Positions 36,968-49,497 of a DNA stretch of 64,000 bases are shown one piece after another. The DNA is taken from NCBI RefSeq assembly GCF_030285665.1, contig NZ_CP127295.1, positions 2,852,001 through 2,916,000 on the forward strand. The letters run 5' to 3'. Each line of letters opens with the position of its first letter. Position 1 is the first letter of the stretch. The notes under the pieces are model-generated. The model worked only from the letters and a program-made list of their open reading frames with translations. It ran no database searches and was not told where the DNA came from. The DNA comes from Amycolatopsis mongoliensis (lineage in GTDB: Bacteria > Actinomycetota > Actinomycetes > Mycobacteriales > Pseudonocardiaceae). Position numbers and translations under genes: made by a program.

Positions 36968-37573
36968 ATGACGCTCAACAGCGCCCTGAACGGCGTGAAC
37001 GACCAGCTCCGCGGCGCACTGCCGCCGGAAATCTTCGAGATCCTCGAAGCCGACCGGCGTCGGGCGGCCGGGACGAAATTCGCCGAGGCGGGTGCCAAGA
37101 TCGAGGACTTCACGCTGCCCGGGGCCGACGGCACGCCGGTGAGCCTGGGTGACCTCGTTGCGGACGGGCCGGCGGTGCTCGTCTTCTACCGCGGCCAGTG
37201 GTGCCCGTACTGCAACCTGACCCTGCGCACCTACCAACAGGAGCTCCTGCCCGAGTTGACGGCGCGGAACGCGACCCTCACCGCGATCAGCCCGCAGAAG
37301 CCGGACGGCCCACTCCCGGATCTGGAGTTCCCCGTGCTTTCGGACACCGGCAGCACCGTCGCGCGGGGGCTCGGGCTGAGCTACCCGGTCTCCGCCCCGG
37401 TCCGGGAGGCGATGGAAAGGCTCGGCACCGACCTCGAGCGGGTCAACGGCACCTGGGAGCTGGTCCACCCGGCGGTGGTCGTGGTCGATCGGGATCGCGT
37501 GCTGCGGTTCGTCGACGTCCACCCGGACTTCACGACGCGCACCGAGCCGGCGGAGATCCTCAAATCGCTTTAG
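36968..37573 (+). CDS. AhpC/TSA-family peroxiredoxin-like protein
   Basis: The 201-residue thioredoxin-fold protein has DFTLPGADGTPVSLGDLV and the redox site YRGQWCPYCNLTLRTY, a CxxC rather than the single peroxidatic Cys of most AhpC. It probably reduces organic peroxides or acts as a thiol oxidoreductase. ATG 36968 has AGGGGG 5-6 nt upstream; the longer frame from 36926 lies inside the operator region and is not used. Its 3' end overlaps the convergent DedA-like gene by 14 bp. Confidence 0.87.
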   Translation: MTLNSALNGVNDQLRGALPPEIFEILEADRRRAAGTKFAEAGAKIEDFTLPGADGTPVSLGDLVADGPAVLVFYRGQWCPYCNLTLRTYQQELLPELTARNATLTAISPQKPDGPLPDLEFPVLSDTGSTVARGLGLSYPVSAPVREAMERLGTDLERVNGTWELVHPAVVVVDRDRVLRFVDVHPDFTTRTEPAEILKSL

Positions 37574-38111
37574 CGCCGCGCTTCACGCCGTAGGTGATCA
37601 CCGAACCCAGGATAAGGGCGACACCCAGGGAGAGCAGCATGCTGATCCCGGGTTCGGTGATGATCTGGCCGCCCGCGTAGCCCAGGAAGGCCACGTACGA
37701 CGTCCAGAGCGTGACGCCGACGGCCGACGCGGTGAAGAACTCCGCCATCGGCCACCGGAGCGATCCGGCGAGCAGGGCACCGACCGTCCCGCCCGACGGC
37801 AGCCAGCGGGCCACCACCAGCACCGGCCGCGGGTGGCGCTGCAGCCGCCCGTCGAGCCAGCCGATGCCGGCGGCGATCTTCTGCCGCCGGCTCAGCCGGT
37901 CCAGCGCCGCCCGGCCACCGAACCGGCCGAGGGCGTAGAGCGCCTGGTCCGAGACCAGGCACCCGGCCGACGACACGGCGATCACCAGCGCCAGCGACGT
38001 CCCGCCCTGTGCCGCCGCGACACCCATGCCGAGGAGCGTCACCTCGGTGGGCAGCAGGGGCACGAGCGAGACGACGAACAGCACCAGCAGTCCCGCCGTT
38101 GTCGCGTCCAC
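37560..38111 (-). CDS. DedA/VTT-like small membrane protein
   Basis: The 183-residue protein has about five hydrophobic segments and the VTT pattern: PTEVTLLGMGVAAAQGG, GCLVSDQALYALGRFGG, and VVARWLPSGGTVGALLAGSLRW (the conserved Arg-containing segment). It is a shorter relative of the DedA protein at 32670. The GTG start gives the normal N-terminus. It lies 80 bp after leuA on the same strand, but a hairpin (38141-38164) separates them. Confidence 0.78.
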   Translation of the reverse strand: MDATTAGLLVLFVVSLVPLLPTEVTLLGMGVAAAQGGTSLALVIAVSSAGCLVSDQALYALGRFGGRAALDRLSRRQKIAAGIGWLDGRLQRHPRPVLVVARWLPSGGTVGALLAGSLRWPMAEFFTASAVGVTLWTSYVAFLGYAGGQIITEPGISMLLSLGVALILGSVITYGVKRGAKAI

Positions 38112-38140
38112 ACCTCCATTAACCGCCTGCCGGGGGCCGA

Positions 38141-38164
38141 TGAGTCCCGATCACCGGGGACTCA
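38141..38164 (-). terminator. hairpin after leuA
   Basis: TGAGTCCC (38141-38148) pairs with GGGACTCA (38157-38164). It lies between leuA and the DedA-like gene. Short stem, no U-tract. Confidence 0.5.
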
Positions 38165-38191
38165 CAGGAACCCGACAGCCGGCCCACAGGT

Positions 38192-40024
<1,833 letters not shown>

Positions 40025-40040
<16 letters not shown>

Positions 40041-40066
40041 CAGCGAAGCAGGAGAGCACGCGCCAC
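40025..40066 (-). CDS. leuL: leuA leader peptide
   Basis: A 13-residue open frame from GTG 40066 reads MARALLLRCRDGA with three consecutive Leu codons (CTC CTG CTT), then stops at 40025-40027. The run of regulatory codons and the hairpin overlapping the end of the frame are the classical signs of a transcription attenuator. Actinobacterial leuA leader peptides of this kind are known from comparative studies. A 63-residue frame also crosses here (40140 to 39949), but it has no Leu run and ends at the leuA start. Confidence 0.75.
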
Positions 40067-40169
40067 GTCTTCACCATAGCCACGGAACACCACGCGAGGG
40101 AAGCCGGGCGTCTCCTGCTGGGGTTACCTGTGGGTAGCAATTGGCCGGTCGTCGTGCGAAACTGCGGGC

Positions 40170-40544
40170 ATGGGTGAGCACGCGGAGTCGTCGTCGGCGT
40201 CGAAGGAGACCCGGGTCTCCCGCCGGGCCCCGGTCGACTGGCGCGGCACCGGGGGCAAGGTGGCCTCGGTGGTGGCGTCGATCGTCCGCTGGGCCGGGTT
40301 GATCTTCGCCGCGCTCCTGGTGATCCACGTGATCTTCACGGTCGGCTCGGCCAACCCGGACAACGGGATCGTCTCGTTCGTGAAGTCGTGGGCGGACAGC
40401 CTGGCGCTGGGATTCAGCGACCTGTTCACCCCCAGTGACGAGAAGCTGCGGGTCCTGGTGAACTACGGCATCGCGGCGATCTTCTGGCTCGTGGTGTCGG
40501 GGGTGCTGGCGAAGGTCATCCGCCGCGTCGGCGGAGCTTCCTGA
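40170..40544 (+). CDS. small membrane protein of unknown function
   Basis: The 124-residue protein is not recognised. It has a hydrophilic, Ser/Glu/Lys-rich N-terminus (about 30 residues), one clear helix (VRWAGLIFAALLVIHVIFTV), a middle segment with FVKSWADSLALGFSDLFTPSDE, and a second helix (GIAAIFWLVVSGVLAKVI). Such two-helix proteins are common in actinomycetes. It stands alone between divergent leuA and the convergent nitroreductase gene. Confidence 0.7.
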   Translation: MGEHAESSSASKETRVSRRAPVDWRGTGGKVASVVASIVRWAGLIFAALLVIHVIFTVGSANPDNGIVSFVKSWADSLALGFSDLFTPSDEKLRVLVNYGIAAIFWLVVSGVLAKVIRRVGGAS

Positions 40545-40553
40545 CGTTCAAGT

Positions 40554-40604
40554 CCGTGAAGGCCTCCTTACCGGCTCTTAGCGCCGGTAAGGAGGCCTTC
40601 ACGG
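40554..40604. repeat. family B long hairpin at convergent junction
   Basis: A 22-bp perfect stem: the left arm starts CCGTGAAGGCCTCCTTACCG (40554), the right arm is its mirror ending at 40604, loop TCTTAGC. It separates two convergent genes. Resembles the hairpin at 43744 (GAAGGCC...GGCCTTC). Confidence 0.8.
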
Positions 40605-40607
40605 CTT

Positions 40608-41207
40608 TCACAAGGCCGGCGTGCCCCACTGGCCGGTGAACGCGAAGTCCGCCAGCGGTACCCGCACCCGGTCCGCCTTCTCGCGCTCGATCCGCCAGTC
40701 CTCCTCCAGGACGTCGGGCGAAGCCGGCGACCCCACGGCGATCGCCACCTTCGGCACGGCGTCGTCGGGCAGCGAGAACGCGGACCGGACCGCGTCCGCG
40801 GAGAACCCCGCCATCTGGTGGGCGACCAGCCCCAGCTCCACCGCCTGCAGCACGAGGTTCTCCGAAGCCAGCCCGAGCCCGTACTCGGCGTAGGGCACCG
40901 GCCCCTTCTCGTTCGTCGTCACCATCACGCCGACCAGCAGCAGGCTCGCCCGGTGCGCCCACGCCCGGTTGCCCGAGTTGAGCGTCGCCAGGATGCCGTC
41001 GAACGACGGCGTGCCGCGTAACCCCATCAGGTAGCGGGCCGGCTGGGTGTTGCCGAAGGACGGGGCCCAGCGGGCCGCCTCCAGGAGGGCCTTCACCTGC
41101 TCCGGGGTGACGGCCGCCGAGGCGTCGAAAGCCCGCGGGCTCCAACGCTCGGCCATCAGGGACGCGATCGGGACGCTCGTCACAGCTGGCTTTCGCACGA
41201 TCGACAC
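40608..41207 (-). CDS. nitroreductase-family protein
   Basis: The 199-residue FMN enzyme has the nitroreductase fold: ERWSPRAFD at the N-terminus (FMN-binding Arg), LEAARWAPSFGNTQPARYL, and later LGLVAHQMAGFSADAVRSAF. It would reduce nitro or quinone-like substrates with NAD(P)H. GTG 41207 gives the standard start. It is divergent from lysC with about 220 bp between; no clear regulator site was seen. Confidence 0.87.
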   Translation of the reverse strand: MSIVRKPAVTSVPIASLMAERWSPRAFDASAAVTPEQVKALLEAARWAPSFGNTQPARYLMGLRGTPSFDGILATLNSGNRAWAHRASLLLVGVMVTTNEKGPVPYAEYGLGLASENLVLQAVELGLVAHQMAGFSADAVRSAFSLPDDAVPKVAIAVGSPASPDVLEEDWRIEREKADRVRVPLADFAFTGQWGTPAL

Positions 41208-41426
41208 GGTACCCAGGCGTGCGCTGCATCACTCGGGAGGAAGGGCTTCGTGCATTTCGTTGGTGTTACGGAAGATTTACTTCCGCGCTGCCTCCATCCG
41301 GTGCCCGCCCCACGTCAGGAGGGTGGCGGGCCGCGAAACCCCCGGTAGGCTCCTCTTCAAATCATGGGACGCGGGGGCTCTCCGGTGCCCGCCAGGGAGC
41401 CGCCCGGCCCGCGAGGAGGTTCGGGC

Positions 41427-43732
<2,306 letters not shown>

Positions 43733-43743
43733 CGCAAGTGCTT

Positions 43744-43780
43744 CGAAGGCCCCTCACCGAATCCCGGTGAGGGGCCTTCG
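43744..43780. terminator. hairpin terminator after asd (convergent junction)
   Basis: CGAAGGCCCCTCACCG (43744-43759) pairs perfectly with 43765-43780 around AATCC. It separates asd from the convergent TPR-like gene. Confidence 0.75.
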
Positions 43781-43786
43781 CGCGCT

Positions 43787-44884
43787 TCACGGCCGGGGCG
43801 CGCCGTGGCAGGCCAGGTAGCGCGTCTTGATGAACTCGTACCCGGGACGGCCGCCGTAGGCCCAGACCAGCGCGTCCGCGTGCTCGCCGAACACCTTGAA
43901 CTGCTCGACGGCCTCGTCGCAGCGGCCGTTCTCCACCAGCGCCTTCGCCGCGTACGCGCGGTCACGCAGGTTCGCCGGGTGGTCCCGGCCCTCGCCGGCC
44001 AGCCACGGCAGGACGCCGTCGAGCGCGCGCGAGGTCCGGTCGCTCTTCCAGGCCCCGACCTCCTTTTCCTCCGCTTCGTGCGCGGCGACGAGGCCCAGGC
44101 CGGCCAGCTTCGGCGCCTTCGCGACGGCTTCGTCGGCGAAGGCGAACATCTGCTCGTGCGAGCCGAACCACTTGGCGCACCAGTACTGCAGCGCCTGCTC
44201 GTGGCCCGGCCGGTGGAGCGGGTCACGCGCCACGAGCTCCGCCCACACCCCGCGGAAGTCGTCGTTGCCGTACTGGCGACCGCGGGCGACCGTGAGCATG
44301 GTCCACCACGGCGTCGGGTCTTCCGGCGCCGCTTCGGTCGCGGCGCGGGCCGCCGCTTCGGCCTCATCGAGCACGCGGAAGAACCCGGCCCACTGGTCCT
44401 GGGAAACGTGGTCGGTGGTCGCTCCCGTGCGGATCTGCCAGGCCAGCGCGACCAGGCCCTGGGCGTGGACGGCTTCGGCGTCCGCGCTGCCGGACGCCCG
44501 CCACGCCTTCAGCGGGGCGTCGTCGTCCGCCGCGGCGTCGCCGAGCTGCTGCACGGCGAAGGCCCGGCGGTCCCAGTCGGTGCCGAGGTCCGCCAGCAGC
44601 GCGGCACCCGGCTGCCAGTCACCGGCGCGGTAGGCCGTGACGGCTTCGGCGAGGTGGGCGTCGGCGATGAACTTCGCCGCCGTCACGGCGGAGTCCGGCG
44701 GGAGGCCCCACAGCGCGACGTCGGGCATCTCGACCTCGGGCTTGGCGTCCTGTGGCACGTACTGCGCGAGTTCGGCCGGGGAAAGCGTCTTCGCGTAGTC
44801 CTCGACGCTCATGCCCCGGGCTCTGGCGGCCTTCACCAGCGCGACGGCGGCCTTGCGGCGCTTGGAGTTGAACAGGGAAAGCAA
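43787..44884 (-). CDS. alpha-helical (TPR-like) protein of unknown function
   Basis: This 365-residue protein is not assigned to a known family. It is almost wholly helical with repeated Ala-rich helix pairs (EAVHAQGLVALAWQIRTGA; VLDEAEAAARAATEAAPEDP; YAAKALVENGRCDEAVEQFKVFGEHADAL), suggesting a TPR/SEL1-like scaffold. TTG 44884 is the start: GAGGAGG lies 5-6 nt before it and overlaps the stop region of the upstream M48 peptidase gene, so translation is coupled. It may work with that membrane peptidase. Confidence 0.75.
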   Translation of the reverse strand: MLSLFNSKRRKAAVALVKAARARGMSVEDYAKTLSPAELAQYVPQDAKPEVEMPDVALWGLPPDSAVTAAKFIADAHLAEAVTAYRAGDWQPGAALLADLGTDWDRRAFAVQQLGDAAADDDAPLKAWRASGSADAEAVHAQGLVALAWQIRTGATTDHVSQDQWAGFFRVLDEAEAAARAATEAAPEDPTPWWTMLTVARGRQYGNDDFRGVWAELVARDPLHRPGHEQALQYWCAKWFGSHEQMFAFADEAVAKAPKLAGLGLVAAHEAEEKEVGAWKSDRTSRALDGVLPWLAGEGRDHPANLRDRAYAAKALVENGRCDEAVEQFKVFGEHADALVWAYGGRPGYEFIKTRYLACHGAPRP

Positions 44885-44894
44885 GAGTTCCTCC

Positions 44895-46373
44895 TCAGGA
44901 ACGGACCGGGAGCACGCCGGCGGCGGCCAGCAGGCGGCGTAGCGGAGCGGTGTCGGGGTCGGCCGCGGCCGCGGCGTCGAGGGCCGCGGACAGCTCGCGG
45001 CCGTGGGGCTCGTCGACGACCAGGTCGGCCGGGCCCGACCAGGACAGCTTCCAGTGCGCCACACCGGCTTCCGCCAGCGCGGCGGCGATCATGGTGGACA
45101 GGTTTTCGCGGACGGAGGCGACGACGAATTCGCGCCGGGCCCGCGGTCCCGCGGTCGCCGGGGGCCGGCAGTCCGGGTCGGCGAACTCGCTCGCGTGCCC
45201 CTCGTCGATGAGCGTGAGCGCGTCCTCGAGCGTGCGCCCGTTCAGGAACGCCGTCGCCACCTTGGTCGCGGCGTGCCGGAAGCCGAGGTTCACCAAGCTG
45301 TCCCAGTCCGTGCGCCGCTTGGCCGCCGCTTCGGCGTCCAGGTCGGCGAACAGGGCCGCGTCCAGCGTCGCGTCGGCGTCCCGCAGGACGTCGCTCGCCG
45401 GGCGGTCGCCGCCCGGCGAGCCCGGGACCGCAGGCAGGGCTTCCAGCGCGGCGATCCGCTCCGGCGTCGCCGGGTGCGTGTCGTAGCGGGAGGTCTCCTC
45501 CTCCGGCAGCTCCTGCCGAAGCCGGTCGATCTGCTCGGCGCGCTCGGCGTCGGAGAGCAGCGCGCGGAACCCGGCGGCAGGCCGGTCCGGCAGGTAGCCC
45601 GCGTGCCAGCCGACCAGCAGGTAGTGCTCGACGTAGAACTTCCAGGCGACGTCGAGCGCTTCGACTTCGCGCAGCGCGCCGGCGGCGGCCGCGGTCCCGG
45701 CGAGCCGCGCCGCGGCGGCGTCGGCAGCGAGCTCCTGACGGCGGCAGACCGACGCGGAGACCGCGAAGTAGAGCTTCGCGTAGAGCACGAACAGCTTGCG
45801 GACCAGTCCTTCGAACCAGCCGTCACCGTCCAGCCCGGTCAGCGCTTTCTCGATCGACCGTCGGCCGCGGTAGGTCAGGCCGGCGAGCCGGGTGTCGCGG
45901 TTGGTGTAGTGCGCCAGCTCGTGCCCGAGCAGGGCGCGCAGCTGGTCGTGGCGCAGGCCCGCGAGCAGCTGCGCCCCGATGAACATCTCGCGGCGGCGCA
46001 CCCGCAGCCCGAGCCACCCGGTCCGCTCGCGCACCCCGGCGTTGACGTCGTTGAGCAGCGAGATCGCGTCCGGCGGCCGGGTGCCGACGGTGTCGGCGAG
46101 TTCGCGCACGAGCGCCCACAGCCCGGGTTGGCCTTCCGGCGTCACCGGCACGCCCGGCAGGTCGCCGCCGCGGGTCCGCTCGATCGCGAACAGGGCCTTG
46201 AGCAGCGCGAACGACACCGGGACCGCGACGATGCCGAGCTTGATCGCCAGCAACCCGGAATGCCGGAAGGCGTAGTACTCGGCGACGGCGAGGCCGCCGA
46301 CGACCAGGAGCACGAGAACCGGGAACCCGGCCAGCAGCACGACGGCGACGAGCGCGCGCCACGACGTCTTCAC
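44895..46373 (-). CDS. M48-family membrane zinc metallopeptidase
   Basis: The 492-residue protein has an N-terminal hydrophobic pair (about residues 8-60), a zinc site HELAH (about 151-155), then further helices and a C-terminal domain with DTHPATPERIAALEAL, a motif typical of M48 proteins. Such proteases (HtpX-like) act on membrane or envelope proteins. GTG 46373 has GGAGG about 11 nt upstream. The gene is 10 bp from the TPR-like gene downstream and divergent from rtcB. The long C-terminal part is unusual for HtpX. Confidence 0.85.
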   Translation of the reverse strand: MKTSWRALVAVVLLAGFPVLVLLVVGGLAVAEYYAFRHSGLLAIKLGIVAVPVSFALLKALFAIERTRGGDLPGVPVTPEGQPGLWALVRELADTVGTRPPDAISLLNDVNAGVRERTGWLGLRVRRREMFIGAQLLAGLRHDQLRALLGHELAHYTNRDTRLAGLTYRGRRSIEKALTGLDGDGWFEGLVRKLFVLYAKLYFAVSASVCRRQELAADAAAARLAGTAAAAGALREVEALDVAWKFYVEHYLLVGWHAGYLPDRPAAGFRALLSDAERAEQIDRLRQELPEEETSRYDTHPATPERIAALEALPAVPGSPGGDRPASDVLRDADATLDAALFADLDAEAAAKRRTDWDSLVNLGFRHAATKVATAFLNGRTLEDALTLIDEGHASEFADPDCRPPATAGPRARREFVVASVRENLSTMIAAALAEAGVAHWKLSWSGPADLVVDEPHGRELSAALDAAAAADPDTAPLRRLLAAAGVLPVRS

Positions 46374-46534
46374 GATGGATCGATCCTCCCCCGACCGTCC
46401 TCCCCGGACGGTCGGCTCATTCTGCCGGACCGATCGCGTCCGCCGGATTTCTTTTTGCTCACGAAGAATCGCGTTGGTGTTTTGCCGGGGGCCGGGGGAT
46501 CCTGTGCACCGCAAGCAAGTCAAGGGGAGGAATC

Positions 46535-47725
46535 ATGTACACCGCTGTCGAAGGCGCCCGCGTCCCGATCCGAATGTGGGCGGACCCCGCGTCGGTCGAA
46601 GACCAGGCCATGCGGCAGCTGCACAACGTCGCGAACCTGCCGTGGGTGCACGGCGTCGCCGTGATGCCCGACGTGCACTACGGGAAGGGCGCGACCGTCG
46701 GCAGCGTCATCGCCATGCGCGACGCCGTTTCGCCCGCCGCGGTCGGCGTGGACATCGGGTGCGGCATGAGCGCCGTCCGGACGTCGCTCACCGCGAGCGA
46801 CCTGCCGGACGACCTCGGGAAGCTGCGCCGACGCGTCGAATCGGCCGTGCCGGTCGGCTTCGGGCTGCACAAGACGCCCGTGAACCCCGCGAAGGTGCAC
46901 GGCGTCGGCGGCTGGGACGCCTTCTGGAAGGGCTTCGGCGAGCTGCACACCGGGGTCCAGGAGCTGCACGACCGGGCCGCGCGCCAGATCGGGAGCCTCG
47001 GCGGCGGGAACCACTTCATCGAGGTCTGCCTCGAGCAGGGCGGCGACGACGAGGGCCGCGTGTGGCTGATGCTGCACTCGGGTTCGCGCAACATCGGCAA
47101 GGAGCTCGCGGAGCGGCACATGGCCGTCGCGCGCAAGCTGCCGCACAACGCCGACCTGCCCGACCGGGACCTCGCGGTCTTCGTCGCCGGCACGCCGGAG
47201 ATGGCGGCTTACCGGCGTGACCTGTTCTGGGCGCAGGACTACGCGGCGCGCAACCGCGCCACGATGGTCGCGCTCGTGAAGCAGGCGCTGAAGGACGTCG
47301 TCCCGCAGACGACCTTCGACGACGCGATCTCCTGCCACCACAACTACGTCTCCGAGGAGACGTACGACGGTGTCGAGCTGCTCGTCACCCGCAAGGGCGC
47401 GATCCGTGCCGGATCGGGTGACCTCGGGATCATCCCGGGCAGCATGGGGACCGGGTCGTACATCGTCCGCGGTCTCGGGAACGAGTCGTCGTTCCGGTCG
47501 GCGTCGCACGGGGCGGGCCGCCGGATGTCGCGCACCAAGGCCAAGAAGCTGTTCACCGCCGACGACCTCGCGGCGCAGACGACCGGTGTCGAGTGCCGCA
47601 AGGACTCGGGCGTCGTCGACGAGATCCCGGCGGCGTACAAGGACATCGATTCGGTGATCCGCGCCCAGACGGACCTGGTCGAGGTGGTGGCGCACCTCAA
47701 GCAGGTGGTCTGCGTCAAGGGCTGA
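46535..47725 (+). CDS. rtcB: RtcB-type RNA ligase
   Basis: The 396-residue ligase joins 2',3'-cyclic-phosphate and 5'-OH RNA ends using GTP and Mn. Catalytic and metal sites are complete: GVDIGCGMSAV (Cys ligand), GGGNHFIEV, LHSGSRNIG, CHHNYVSEE, and the guanylylated His in SHGAGRRMSR. ATG 46535 has GGGAGG upstream. No RtcA or archease gene is seen nearby, so its target is unclear; in bacteria it repairs tRNA or rRNA after stress cleavage. Confidence 0.95.
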   Translation: MYTAVEGARVPIRMWADPASVEDQAMRQLHNVANLPWVHGVAVMPDVHYGKGATVGSVIAMRDAVSPAAVGVDIGCGMSAVRTSLTASDLPDDLGKLRRRVESAVPVGFGLHKTPVNPAKVHGVGGWDAFWKGFGELHTGVQELHDRAARQIGSLGGGNHFIEVCLEQGGDDEGRVWLMLHSGSRNIGKELAERHMAVARKLPHNADLPDRDLAVFVAGTPEMAAYRRDLFWAQDYAARNRATMVALVKQALKDVVPQTTFDDAISCHHNYVSEETYDGVELLVTRKGAIRAGSGDLGIIPGSMGTGSYIVRGLGNESSFRSASHGAGRRMSRTKAKKLFTADDLAAQTTGVECRKDSGVVDEIPAAYKDIDSVIRAQTDLVEVVAHLKQVVCVKG

Positions 47726-47729
47726 CCGG

Positions 47730-47735
47730 TACCTT
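47730..47735 (+). promoter_or_regulatory. -10 box, leaderless promoter of lipoprotein gene
   Basis: TACCTT lies 6 nt before ATG 47742. Confidence 0.45.
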
Positions 47736-47741
47736 GGCGCC

Positions 47742-48122
47742 ATGACGAGGGGTGGAACGACGGCCGCGCTGCTGGCCGGGGCCGCACTGCTGCTGAGCGG
47801 GTGCGACCAGGTCGGCACCGCGGTCGACCAGGGGTCCAGGACCGCGGACAAGGTCGCCGCGTGCACCGAGGCGCTCGGGCTCGCGGACCTGAACCCGCTG
47901 GTCGACCCGGACAAGCTCAAGGCCCGCGCCGCGGACAAGGAGAAGCGGCTGCGGGAGCTGGCGGGGAACGTCGAGGACCAGGACGTCAAGAACGCGTTGC
48001 TGGGCATGGCCGGCTCGTACGTCGAGGTGCAGAAGGAACGCATCGAGGACGCCGGCGTGGTGGCCCAGTGGGTGCAGCGCAACGTCAAGAAGCTCGACGC
48101 CCTCCGCGCGGCCTGCGGCTGA
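47742..48122 (+). CDS. small lipoprotein
   Basis: The 126-residue protein has a signal peptide ending in lipobox LLSGC (about residue 21), then a helical mature part with charged repeats (DKLKARAADKEKRLRELA) and two Cys residues (VAACTEAL, RAACG) that may form a disulfide. Function unknown. It stands between rtcB and a convergent MFS gene. Confidence 0.8.
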   Translation: MTRGGTTAALLAGAALLLSGCDQVGTAVDQGSRTADKVAACTEALGLADLNPLVDPDKLKARAADKEKRLRELAGNVEDQDVKNALLGMAGSYVEVQKERIEDAGVVAQWVQRNVKKLDALRAACG

Positions 48123-48125
48123 CCC

Positions 48126-48171
48126 GTCGTGAGTGGTTAGGGCGGTTAGAACCGCCCTAACCACTCACGAC
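48126..48171. repeat. family A long hairpin (copy 3), convergent junction
   Basis: A 22-bp perfect stem with an AG loop; left arm starts GTCGTGAGTGGTTAGGGCGG. Arms match copy 2 except for the ends; copy 1 differs at one base pair. It lies between the lipoprotein and MFS genes. Confidence 0.85.
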
Positions 48172-48188
48172 GAGCTGCGGCAGGCCCG

Positions 48189-49388
48189 CTAGCTTTCGGC
48201 CAGCGCCGGGACCGGCTCCGCGGCCGGTTCCGGCGCCCGCCGTCGCAGCAGGCCGGCCGAGGCGATCACCAGGCCGCCGAGCCCGGCCGCGGCGAAGCCC
48301 CACGCCGGGTTCGAGTGGTCGATCGCGAAGCCGACCACCGGGCTGCCCAGCGCCAGGCCGAGCCGCGTCGCCGCGTCCTGCAGACCCATCGCCTCGCCGC
48401 GGACCCGCGGCGGGGCGATCCGGGTGACCGTCTCGGTGGTCGCCGCGAGCGTCGGCGCGCAGAGCAGGTTCGTCGGGATCAGCACCAGCGTCAGCAGCCA
48501 CCACGGATGGCCGGCCAGCCCGACCGGCACCACCAGCAGCGCGAGCAGCAGCATCAGCACGCCCTGCGGCAGCGACCGCTTCACCGCGCCGTGCACGATG
48601 CCGCCGGCGATCGACGCCGCGCACATCACCGCGATCACCAGCCCGGTCACGCCGAGGTCGCCGTTGGCCCGCAGCGTCGCGAGCGTCGCCAGCTCGGTGC
48701 CGACGAGCACGAACAGCGTGCCGGCGGCGATCAGCAGTGTCGCCACGAGCGGGCCGGTCAGCCAGCTGCGCAGCGGCGGCCGGGTCGTCGACGCGCCGGG
48801 CTCGGCCGATTCGCGGATCGGCGGGTCGATGAGCCAGATCAGGAACGCCGTGCCGCCGAACAGCGCGCCGAGCGCGCTGAGCGTGAAGGTCGGCGAGAGC
48901 GTCGTGATCGCCGCGATGCCGATCGCGGGGCCGATCATGAACGTCGCTTCGACGGAGATCGTGTCGAGCGAGTACGCCGCGCGGCGCTCCTCGACCGGGA
49001 CGAGCGCGGCCAGGATCTGCCGCGCGAGTGAGCCCGCCGGCACCGAGAGCATCCCGGCCGGGACCGCGACCGCGGCGAGCGCTTCGTACGGCAGGTGGGG
49101 TGCGGCGAACCAGAACGCCGTCGTGCCGATCCCGCAGACGGCGACGATCGGACGCAGGCCGTAGCGGTCGAAGCAGCGGCCCAGCAGTGGCGCGCCGAGG
49201 GCCATCCCGAGGGTGATGCCCGCGCCGACCAGCCCGGCGGCGCCGTAGCCGCGGCCGAGTCCGGTGACGATGTACAGCGTCATCAGCACGCCGTTCATGG
49301 TCATCGGCAGCCGGGCCAGGAACATCAGCGCCATCGTCGACGGGACGCGGGGGACGGCGAGGACCCGGCGGTAGGGCTGCAGCGGCAC
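48189..49388 (-). CDS. MFS transporter
   Basis: The 399-residue protein has 12 hydrophobic segments and an MFS cytoplasmic motif region (GAPLLGRCFDRYGLRPI, the DRxGRR-type loop). It most resembles sugar/drug efflux MFS proteins; the substrate is unknown. GTG 49388 is the start. It is divergent from the DHA2 exporter gene; the gap holds palindromic sites (49466-49495). Confidence 0.82.
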   Translation of the reverse strand: MPLQPYRRVLAVPRVPSTMALMFLARLPMTMNGVLMTLYIVTGLGRGYGAAGLVGAGITLGMALGAPLLGRCFDRYGLRPIVAVCGIGTTAFWFAAPHLPYEALAAVAVPAGMLSVPAGSLARQILAALVPVEERRAAYSLDTISVEATFMIGPAIGIAAITTLSPTFTLSALGALFGGTAFLIWLIDPPIRESAEPGASTTRPPLRSWLTGPLVATLLIAAGTLFVLVGTELATLATLRANGDLGVTGLVIAVMCAASIAGGIVHGAVKRSLPQGVLMLLLALLVVPVGLAGHPWWLLTLVLIPTNLLCAPTLAATTETVTRIAPPRVRGEAMGLQDAATRLGLALGSPVVGFAIDHSNPAWGFAAAGLGGLVIASAGLLRRRAPEPAAEPVPALAES

Positions 49389-49463
49389 GTCCTCGATGAG
49401 AACCCAAGGTGGTACGCGCGTGCAAGTTATTTCCCGGGGTGCGGGGTCTGGCGCCGGAAGATT

Positions 49464-49493
49464 TTGAGAGTTACTCTCATTTGGTAGTAACTA
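49464..49493 (+). promoter_or_regulatory. promoter of DHA2 exporter overlapping repressor sites
   Basis: -35 TTGAGA (49464-49469) and -10 TAACTA (49488-49493), 18-bp spacing. Two related palindromes overlap it: GAGAGTTACTCTC (49466-49478) and GGTAGTAACTATC (49483-49495, one mismatch), centred 17 bp apart. A TetR gene ends the operon, so these are candidate operators. Confidence 0.55.
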
Positions 49494-49497
49494 TCAA

